DNA of 64,000 bases from Pseudocercospora fijiensis CIRAD86. Lineage: Eukaryota; Ascomycota; Dothideomycetes; Mycosphaerellales; Mycosphaerellaceae. The notes under the pieces are model-generated. The model did no database searches, was not told the DNA's origin, and saw nothing but the letters and a program-made list of their open reading frames with translations. Shown here in pieces: positions 55,401-64,000 of this stretch (position 1 is its first letter; every line of letters starts with the position of its first letter). Where the stretch lies: NCBI RefSeq assembly GCF_000340215.1, contig NW_006921533.1, forward strand, positions 2,295,386-2,359,385, in the 5' to 3' direction. Position numbers and translations under genes: made by a program.

Positions 55401-58400
55401 AGTTCCGCTACCGCTAGGGATTCTAGAATTTCCGGTAGACTTGCGGTTTTATACTAGCTAGTAGTAACTAGTTTTACTTCTAGCTCGAGGAGTTTCCCGG
55501 AGCTAGCTCGTAAAGAATATTCGTACGCTTCCTAGTAGCGTCCTTAGGGTGCGTATAATCGAGGTAGCTATTAAAAAACTCGTTAGCCGAGCGGAAAACC
55601 TCTCTATATATATTATAACGCGTCTACCGACCTTCGGGTCGCGTCTTATCGCGTTAAGGCTAGGCATTTACCTTAGGTCTACGAACCTGCGGCTAGGCGT
55701 AGTATACTAGAGTTAACTATAGATTTATAGGAGGAAGAGCTTAGTCCTCTTCTACCTCGATACCGCCGACATCCTCGCCGGCTACGTACTAATCCTCGGC
55801 CTACTCTCCGCCTTCGGCTTAGGTAGCATTATCGTATTCTAGTTCTTAATAGTTAGTCTCCTACCCTAGGTCTACTAAATCGTAGAAGAACGTAGCTTTA
55901 CTATAAGCCTAGGAATTTGCGGGAATGCCTTAGCCTCTTATATTTCCGAAATTCGTCTGCTGTCTCTAAGGATTCGGATACTACGGGAGACCGCGGGCGT
56001 CTACTATTTTCTCGTTTGCGCTTACGTTTGCGCCCTATAGCCTCTAGCGGCTATAGACCTATAATCTAGGCTAACGGCGTTGCTAGAATATATTAGGTTG
56101 CTACCGATTGTAGGGATTGTTGTTTCTAAGAAAAGACAAGCGTCTAGTATTAAAACGAGACCTAGACGCGAACCTAGGGTCTACGAACCTACCCTATACC
56201 GAATCGCTACGTCGAAGGTTTAACTTACTGTTATAGTAGCCGGTAGTAGTGCTACCTAGAGGATATAACTCTACCTATATCGTATAATAGGCTTGCATTA
56301 TGTCGATAAGCGTCTAATACGTCTATAATAGTATAGGCGTATTAAGATCGCTACGTAGCTCTAGTACGATCTTCCGGAAGGCATAGTTAATTTGCCCTAT
56401 AAGTAACTCCGTACCGCTTTGCTACGCTAAACGCATAACGTTAATAACGAATTCGCTTACGCTCTTTCGGACCGCGACTTCCTTAATGCGATATTATTCC
56501 GATTCTAATTCGCGCGCCGCGACTAAGGGGTCTAATCGGAACTGCTCGCGTAAGGCCTCCTTCTATCGCTCGATACCCGGGCTAGTTTAAAGGAGCGTAC
56601 GTCGATCGTTAGTAAGGCCGTAAAGGTACTAAGCTAAGGCGGAGCCCTAAAGGCATCTATATAGTAATAGACGCAGGGTTGCTGCTAGATACTCGCCTGC
56701 TTAAATAGCTATATCGAGGCGAGTAATAAAAGCAAAAACGTCTCGATAATAGGCTGTATTACTAATATATATAACTAGGCCTTTGCCCTTACTCTCCGGA
56801 AGGTCCTTATTGAAATACCTAACTTGCTTAGGCTTAAACTTATAGGGCGCGACCTCCTAGCTAAAGTCCGTAACTAGAGTATAAGGAGGACTAGCGTATA
56901 GTAGAGCATATACGTCGGCGGGCTCGAACCTCGGGTCTATAAAGCCGGCCCTATCTTAGGTAGGCCTAGGATTGCCTTTAGCGTTAAGGCCTCTATAGGC
57001 GTAGCGTTCCGAGCTAATCTCTAGTACGATACTAGCTCGAGCATTCCGATTCTAATTAGCTAGCTACTTAGCTCTAGTCGCACCTTAGCTAGTTCGGCTA
57101 CGCATTGCGTAAAGATTTCTATATCGCTGCTGCCCCGGTAGCCTAGAATAGTTATTATTCGGTCGTAGGGCCGCTAAGGCGGCGCTATTAGACTATATTA
57201 TCTCTACTAGTTTTCCTACTAATACCTCTAGCTTATCGTATCTAGTATTATCGTTATTAGCGCTAGCGGAGGTATTGTTATTCCTATTATTCCTAGCATT
57301 GGCATTAGTAGTAGCGTTGTTATTAGCGGTAACCTCGTCGTTAAAGTGCCTAGTAGACTTAGCATTCCTCCTTCGACGTCGCTATTCGTCGGTAAGGAAC
57401 AATTTAGGGATACTATTCGTGTCGATAGTATAGCGCTATTCTAAGGCTATCGGAGGTAGTACTCTACTAGCTTCTATACCCTTATCTCTACTCTTATTCT
57501 TAGCTCTTATAGCCTCCTTGCGGCCTTCGTTAAACGCTTATTAGATTTAGGCCTACATCTCGATCTTATAAGCCTCGCGCTGCTCGTCTAGTGCCCTCTA
57601 TAGACGTATACGATCCGTAGCTCGATTATTATCTGCCTTAGTGCGTTGCTCGGCTAGCTACTAAGCTACCTAGGACTTTATTTATCTAATTTTATCTCGC
57701 TATTTAGCGCCGGCTATACCGTTCGCCGGTACTATAGATCCTAGAGCCTACTTGCCCGACATATCTTCTCCCTCTAGCTAGGAATCCGGCAGTAAGCTAA
57801 GTATCGAACTGCTAGATACCGAGATTAATAAGCTCTCGCGAGGCTTAGGAGGCGGGTCGTCTTTGCGAAAGGCACCGAAATTCTCGAAAACGTTACCCGT
57901 TAGCGGGTTGATTTTGAAAGACTCTCTACGTCTATTAGGCTTAGCTTAGCCTAAGTTCTCGTCCTTAATTAAGCGACGGACGCCCTACTTCTCTAGTCGT
58001 AGAGGGATATAAACCTTGCGGCGACGTAGCTAATTCTCGCCTACGGCCGGATTCTCGTTAGTAGACTTAAGGTATTCTGCTAGCTACTAAGCGAAGTATA
58101 GGCTATCCGACTAGTACGAAGTTAGGCGATACACTTATCGTATAGCGGAAAGCGATAGGGAGTTGTCGTTAACCTACGAACTAATAATCTTAGCGCGTAT
58201 CTAAGGTTTAGGAGTCGCGTCTTTGTCTGTATCCGGAATACGGGACTAAGACCTTAGGCGACGTAGAGGTTTAGCCTCCTCCGGATCCTCGCACTACTCG
58301 GTAATAGCGATAACTCTATACCTAAGATCCTTCTCGAACAGCTTGTTTAGATACTGCCTTAGTTTCGAGAAGGCTAATAGTATATATACTATATAAACTA

Positions 58401-58900
58401 GGTAGTATCTATCTTCCTTTAACTCGGGAAGAGTACAATCCTCCTAGGCTATAGGCGGCGGCTCGTTCGGAGATTCCTAGTCCTTTAATGCTATAAGCTC
58501 CCTTATTAAGGCGTAGATGTTGTTAGCTAAGAGGCGGAATAGGATACTGTCTCGATATTAACCGTAAGTACAGCTATAGTAGCTACCGTAAGAGTAATCG
58601 GAACCTTCTATATACTTGTACCGTAAGGGGAAGTTAGGAGGGTTAGGTGCCCGGCTCTTGCTAACTAGAACTAACGCTCCTACCCTTAGCAAGTAAGGTG
58701 TTAATAGAGGGAGCGTAAAGCGCGCTACGGCGCTAGGCTAGGTCTATCGTCGATCTCCGAGTCGATTCGCCTATAGATCTCGTATGTTCTATACTAAATT
58801 ACAGCCTCTTTCTTTATAGCGTAGCTGCGGCGTTCTATAGTGCGGAAAGTAGTGTTAGAGTAGTTCGTTAGGATTCTCCTTTAGCGCGGAGGACTTTTCG
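55401..58900 (-). pseudogene. Element D Gag with long N-terminal extension
   Basis: The minus-strand frame passes a retained Met at 57762, but the frame is already open upstream (GNVFENFGAFRKDDPPPKP, DSxLEGEDMSGK), so the protein probably starts further right. The gag core includes QEVAPYKFKPKQVRYFNKDL, VIYISNTAYYRDVFAFITRL and CLxGSALAxYLYGL, and then the long helical region KSVSEFVINVMRLA, all typical of the fungal Ty3/Gypsy gag family. An Asn-rich linker and Arg-rich nucleocapsid-like segment follow (about 56050-56150). Stops are mainly TAG/TAA. Confidence 0.75.
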
Positions 58901-58997
58901 CCTTAGAGAGAGGAATAGTAAACTATAGTTCGGATAGTCCGTTTAGAGACGGTTAGTGCGTGTTTTTACGCTAGTGCTCGAAGCGAAGCTACTATTT

Positions 58998-59119
58998 TGT
59001 TATATATCGTGTGTTATGAAGTAGATAATCATTCTAAGTCTATCTAGGCTTAGAGAAGTATATACTATAGGAGGCTAGGGCCTCCTACCTAGCCTATGCC
59101 TATGCCTGCCTTCGTAACA
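58998..59119 (-). repeat. Element D 5' LTR (122 bp)
   Basis: tgttatatatcgtgtgttatg..ccttcgtaaca, matching 43888-44009. The adjoining internal sequence on minus reads aaaTAGTAGCTTCGC. If TAG was TGG before RIP, this is a plausible primer-binding site three bases from the LTR. Confidence 0.92.
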
Positions 59120-59124
59120 CCGCC
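59120..59124. repeat. Right TSD of element D (CCGCC)
   Basis: Matches 43883-43887. Confidence 0.9.
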
Positions 59125-60800
59125 TAACGTATATCTTAAGTAATAATCGTCCTCTCGTCGGGTAGGACGTATCCGTAGGGCGTAATTATGCTTCCTATCG
59201 GTACTCGCTCTATAATAAAGTTATAGTACGTATAGTCTATAGGTATCCGGGGGTAATTCTAGAATTTTGCCTATAAGCTTATCTAGAAATAATCAAATTA
59301 GATAGGATTAACCCTCCGTTATCCGTTAACCTTCGGAAACATTTCCTCGTATTTACGTACTAGATCTAAGGCGATTATTCGTACTGCTATAGGTATATCT
59401 ATTATAAACATAAGGATCGTATCGTCGTTAATCCCGAATTCGTCTTTACTTTCTTTATCCGTAGTCTCTTCCTCGGTATCTAGACTTTCCTCTAAATCTT
59501 CTTACTATTCCTCCTCTTACTAAAGGGACTTTAGTACTTCTAGGATAGCTCCTAACTCCTCCCCGGGAGGGAATAAAGCTTCCGGATCTCGGTTCTCTTT
59601 ATCGTCGGCATCTAAGCAAGATTTATTAATCGTTTCTTCTTCTACCTAGGATTTCGTATCTTCTCGTACGAGTCGCCTAATCTAAGGGAAAAATCCTATA
59701 TCTATCTTAGCAGAATAATAAATTTAGTATTAGTCGTCGTAATAGAATCTCTAGTAAAGGGTTCTATATATAGGTTCTTATCGTCGTGCTATTATATAGA
59801 TTTGTCGTAGCTCTTTCTTTACGACCTCTACGTAGGTCCTCAGCGTACTATTAGTAGAGTATAGCTCTACTACTATTTAGTAGCCTTCTCTACCCGAGTC
59901 CTTTCGTTATATTATATTAAACTGTTCGCGTCGTACTATATTCTTGCCGCGATAGTTCCGTACTATATAGCCTTCCTTGCTATATATATAGTAAGTTAAT
60001 CTTCCTACTTTCTTAGGCGAACTCTTGCTTTTTCTTCCTTTAAATACTCGACCCTTCTAGGTAGCGTCTAGCTCTATTAGTTGCGCGCTATAGTAATTGT
60101 TTCCCTTTAGTTTGTCGTAGGTACTATAGTTTCGTCTATTGTCGTATCTAGGAGTATAACTAGCTTTTCTAGAAGTCTTAGAATCGTAGCGTCGTTCTAA
60201 AGCTCGTTTATAGAGCCTATCGTCGAGATCGATCGTAACTTTAACTAACGTTCCTATATTATCTATTTTTCTACTATTACGTATAAGCTCGTCCTTAACG
60301 CTGTCCTTAAGACCTCGCCGATATATTATTATAAGAGCTTCGTCGTCCTAATCCGTAAGTTAGGCGTATTCCTAAAATTTAGCGGCGTAATCGGTATATA
60401 ACCCCTTCTAAGTTAAGTGTTAGATAACCCTAACTGTAGTAGCAACCTCGTTAGAAGATCTAAAGACCTTCTTTATCGTACGCTTAAGATATTCGTAGCT
60501 TGCGAAGATTCTATCCGAATTATCGGTCCCGTTGCTATCTAGATAGGTCCTAAGAAATAGTTTAACCTAATACTAAGCCCTACCTCGTATAAACGTTATT
60601 GCGAAGACTAGCTTTAAGTTGTCTTAAACCTAGTTAAATATAAAATATATATCTATCTAGTTAATCTAGGTATCGAACTTGTCTCGGTCGCCGTAATAAA
60701 AGTCTAGCTTTCCGATCTTAAGAGAATCGTTTCTAGTATAGGTTCCTAGTATATTGCTAATACTAGAGGTAGTACGTCGAGTACTGCCTATCTCGCTAGG
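59125..60800 (-). pseudogene. Element C Gag, RIP-inactivated
   Basis: The minus-strand frame reads KLDFYYGDRDKFDTW-type sequence near 60690, LVFAITFIRGRAQ (about 60600), a gag helical region (AAKFQEYAQLTDQDDEALI, about 60350), and a zinc-knuckle remnant YYIYSKEGYIVRNYRGK (about 60000), in which the Cys codons read as Tyr. Further on there is an acidic linker rich in Glu. It joins the protease region at 43882 across the D insertion. Stops are TAG/TAA at Gln/Trp. Confidence 0.85.
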
Positions 60801-60856
60801 GGCGGGAGTTCCCCTTCCGACTTGTAATAAGGCACTTATCCTAAGGGCGTTTAAAG

Positions 60857-61202
60857 TGTTACGGTTACTCGCGATAGATCGTTAGGTAACTTCTTATTAC
60901 GTGTAAGCCGAGGCTTCTTTAGAGAGGCTAATATAAGCGGGAGGCAGAGACAGAATAATTAGTACAAAGGTAATTCTAATTAGTAAGTAGGTAACATAAG
61001 TTGAACGCCTCGAACTATAAGAGTATCTCGGCGTTCCTAAATACAAAGGAGATATCTTGTCTATAGTCGTAAGCGACGTAAGCGACGCTATCGCTCTCGA
61101 CCGCTCCTATCGCTCCTAGTAAGATAGAGCGACAGCTTAGCCCGCTAGTCTTAGCGTCGCTCTAAGATTATATAAGGACTCTAACTAATCAGATCCGTAA
61201 TA
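60857..61202 (-). repeat. Element C 5' LTR (346 bp, right)
   Basis: tgttacggttactcgcg..gatccgtaata, partner of 24771-25116, followed by TSD GTAGC (61203-61207). Confidence 0.93.
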
Positions 61203-61207
61203 GTAGC

Positions 61208-64000
61208 CTTCCTTAGCTTCCTCGTATTAACTAAGGGTATTAAGGCTAATCCTAATTGGATTAAGACTATTACTAAATAGCCTGTTCCTACGTTAATTAA
61301 GGAGCTATAGTCGTTCCTTAGCTTCGCTAACTTCTATCGTCGGTTTATTAAGGGCTATTTAAGGCATATAATGCTACTAACTAAGCTTACTAAAACTAAG
61401 GCTAACCTAACTAGAGAGTTTAAATAGACTAACAAAGCATAAGCCGCTTTTAACAGTTTAAGGCAACGCTTTACTAAAGTCCCCTTATTATACTATTTCG
61501 TACTAAGCAAACTAATCCGCATTAAGACTAACGCTTTATAGTTTGCTATCTCGGCTATTATATCTTAGCAGTCGGACAAAGACTATTATTAGTACCCGAT
61601 TACCTTCTTCTTAAGGAAAATAATTAACGCTAAGCGCCGCTACGAGACCTACGAGTAAGAGCTCTTAGCTATTATCGAAGCCTTTAAGCATTAGAGGCAC
61701 TACCTCGATAGGGCTTAATATATAATATAGGTCTATATAGACTATAACAACCTCCGTAGCATTACTAAGGTTACTAGGGTTATAGGACGACAGGCTAGAT
61801 AGGCCGTCTACCTCGCTAGGTTTGATTTTGGTATACTATATTAGCTAGGCGTAAGCAACCCTACTAATAGCCTATCGAGGCGACCTAATTACGATAGCGA
61901 AACCTAATCTATTAATTTATTGTTTCTAATCCTATAGTATAAGATTGCTATAGACCTCGTAGTAAGGCAAGTATAGGATAAGCGGACTTCCGGACCCCGC
62001 GGCGGCAACAAATACTATAGCGGAGTTGTCGTTCTTCTAGTATATATTAAAAGAAAGGACGTAGATCGCTCGAGCTATAACGACTCGATTAAAGATATTG
62101 CTATCTATAGCGATAGCACTATAGAAGAGGTTGCAGTAGTTCCGGCTACTAGTACTATTAGATGCATATAATACGTACCTCGTTCGATAGTAAGGATGCT
62201 ATTAAATAACCTTACGGGTAGGGATAGTTAATCGTTTATAGATAAGCTGTTGCGTACTTAGCAGAGGGACGCCTTTGCTGTCGAGCGTATTAATAGGCTT
62301 ATAAGTAGACGGGCGACTCGATCTAGCAAGAGTAATAATAGTTAGTCGATCGACGATAAGGGCTACTTAAAGTTTAAGGGCAGATACTATATCCCCGCTA
62401 AGCAATCGATTAAACAAGAGCTTTTAAAGAGGCACTATAATAGTAAGCTCGCTAGTTACTATAATATAGAGAGGTCGTACGAGCTTCTATCGCGTATATA
62501 CTACTAGCTAAATAGTAAGCGGTATATAAAGGAATATATACAGACCTATACAGTTTGCTAGCGAGTTAAAGCACTAAAGCACTTACTATTTAGCGAGTTG
62601 TCTTTACTTCCTATTCTAAAGAAGCCTTTCGCAGAGCTTATAATAGATTTTATTATAGGTCTTCCTCCTACTAAACGGAGAGGAAGTAGAGACGTCTTTA
62701 ACGCTATACTAGTCGTTATAGACCGATTTACTAAGGGTGCTCGCTATATCCCTACTCGGAAGGATTAGACAGCTATTAACCTAGCTAAGTTACTATAGAA
62801 TAATATCTTCTATAGCTATTAGGGAACCCCTAAGGAGATAGTCTCCGACCGAGGGTCGATATTTACGTCTTACTATTAGAGTAAGATATGCCTATAGCTA
62901 AGACTTAAGCATCGCCTGTCTATAGCGTTCTATCTATAAACAGATAGCTAGACTAAGAGGCAAAATGCTACGCTATAGCAGTACCTGCGCAGCTATATTA
63001 ATAAGAACCCTAATAACTAGGTTAACCTCCTATAACTAGCCGAATTCGTATACAATAATAGTATCTACTTATCTACTAAGGTATTACCTTATTTCGCTAT
63101 AATAGGCTAGAACGCTGCTATACTATAAGACCCCTTATCGCTCGAGGCCGAGCGTAAGGAAAGGGAAGCGTATCAAGTACTAACCCCTAAGACACTAGCA
63201 GCTATTAAGAGGGTCTAAAAGATACGAGAAATTCACGCTAAGATAGCTAACAAACTAGCAAAGGCCTAGGCCTATTAGAAGGTCTACTATAATAAACACT
63301 ATACGCTAATAACCTTTAAGCAAGGCGATATAGTTATACTAAGTACTAAGAGCCTCCGCATCCGCAAATATATATTACCTAATAGCAAAACAAGGCCTAA
63401 GCTCGTACTAAGATATATTAGCCTATTCCGTATTCGAGAGGCTAAGGGCATATAGGCCTACTAGTTGTAGCTTCTACCTTATTATACTATCTATAATACC
63501 TTCTATATCTCCCTCTTTAAACTATACTACTACCGCGGAGGCCCTAAAGAAGCCCCTACTAAACATAAAGAGATACTAGCCGACGGCGAAGAGCTATAGT
63601 CTATAGAACGTATCCTAAAGTACCGAACTAGGCAAAGCAAAAAGGAATACCTATTAAGGTAGCAAGGCTATTTACCTAAATAGGACTTATAGGAAGCTAA
63701 AGCCGCTTTTAAGGATATAGCTAAGTTGTTAGACGAGTATTAGACTAGTATAAAGAACAAGAAGAAGGCTAAGGGCCTATAATGTCGCCTAGGAATAATA
63801 CTACCTCCGGGGTACTATTAGCTAACTAATTAGAGGCCGGCAAACTAGGACAATAAGACTATACTACTATAGTAAACGCGTACCGAGTGTTAACAAACGC
63901 GCTATAACGCGTTAACTAATCGCACGCTCTTTTAAGGGCTCTACCTTTTACTAATACGCCCTATAAGGCCCTTCTCCTAGTATTTAGGTCTCCCTCTTAT
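61208..64000 (+). pseudogene. Chromovirus B, right part (RT end, RNase H, integrase, chromodomain), running off the window
   Basis: Continues the RT frame broken at 24770: FLSFLVL, then the fingers/connection region (FRRFIKGY-type near 61340), RNase H (about 61520-61910), integrase zinc-binding (about 62400-62570), core (ELIIDFIIGLPPTKRRG, VVIDRFTKGARYIPTRKD, about 62630-62765), and a chromodomain-like end (about 63600-63760). After about 63780 it enters the family's 3' non-coding region; its 3' LTR would lie beyond 64000. Stops are TAG/TAA. Confidence 0.88.

Larger units (their letters stand above)
43888..59119 (-). mobile_element. Giant Ty3/Gypsy-type element D (15.2 kb) with 122-bp LTRs and an extra gene
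   Basis: LTRs at 43888-44009 and 58998-59119, both 122 bp, TSD CCGCC, inserted in element C. Minus-strand gene order: gag (about 58900-55800), pol (about 55400-49800), then an unassigned gene of roughly 4.6 kb (48764-44150) before the 3' LTR. I found no further nested element inside, so 15.2 kb seems to be its own size, about twice that of C and E. All genes are RIP-inactivated. Confidence 0.92.
24771..61202 (-). mobile_element. Ty3/Gypsy element C, 36.4 kb as found because two elements are nested in it
   Basis: 346-bp LTRs (24771-25116 and 60857-61202) with a 5-bp TSD GTAGC, inserted in the RT of chromovirus B. Coding is on the minus strand: gag (about 60800-59500), protease region (43882-43312), and RT/RNase H/integrase/chromodomain (29008-25980). 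Subtracting FG with its TSD (14,298 bp) and D with its TSD (15,237 bp) leaves 6,897 bp, a normal size for a Ty3/Gypsy element. A plus-strand accessory ORF lies near its 3' LTR. Confidence 0.93.

Noticed and set aside
24771..61202. A single 36-kb LTR retrotransposon
   Set aside because: Internal LTR pairs and TSDs show that most of the length comes from nested elements; C itself is 6.9 kb.
1..64000. Centromere
   Set aside because: RIP-mutated nested retroelements and H3-like genes are compatible with one, but nothing in the sequence alone identifies centromere function.

Overview
The window looks like a filamentous ascomycete (Pezizomycotina) chromosome segment made almost entirely of mobile elements that have been heavily mutated by repeat-induced point mutation (RIP). 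By eye, CpA and TpG are scarce while TpA is very common (endless TAG and CTA) and CpG is kept. In nearly every recognisable coding region the in-frame stops fall on expected Gln or Trp codons. No intact long ORF remains. Almost every gene below is a fossil read through its RIP stops, so gene ends are approximate. Mobile-element ends are much firmer because matching LTRs or TIRs and target-site duplications (TSDs) can be seen.

Left part (1-17.5 kb). Repeat-rich DNA (10 copies of a 35-bp unit at 336-685, other arrays to about 3.66 kb) borders a minus-strand RecQ-like helicase pseudogene. That gene runs from 16616 down to about 3700 and is split by a 9,934-bp hAT DNA transposon (4233-14166) with an 8-bp TSD, TCTTTAAT. 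The hAT carries a recognisable transposase plus cargo: two histone H3-like genes, an unknown plus-strand gene, a 361-bp tandem duplication and a basic protein of unknown function. Several of its introns are built from the same short GCCGGC-centred repeat. One H3-like gene has such an intron exactly inside its GTVALR motif, while its paralogue 2 kb away is uninterrupted at that position. This is the most unusual signal in the window.

Right part (17.5-64 kb). This is a nest of Ty3/Gypsy chromodomain LTR elements, resolved by LTR pairs and TSDs. Element A is 5'-truncated with a 3' LTR. Element B follows it and is interrupted by element C (24771-61202, minus, 346-bp LTRs, TSD GTAGC). C is interrupted twice: by FG (29014-43306, minus, 196-bp LTRs, TSD TCCTT) and by D (43888-59119, minus, 122-bp LTRs, TSD CCGCC). 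FG is itself interrupted by E (31980-39160, plus, 197-bp LTRs, TSD CCCTA). A, B, E and FG are one family. D is unusually large (15.2 kb) and carries an unassigned gene of roughly 1,500 codons downstream of pol.

The insertion order is fixed by nesting: B before C; C before FG and D; FG before E. RIP has removed catalytic residues at TpG sites, for example YLDD to YLDN in the chromovirus copies and the likely catalytic Glu to Lys in the hAT transposase.
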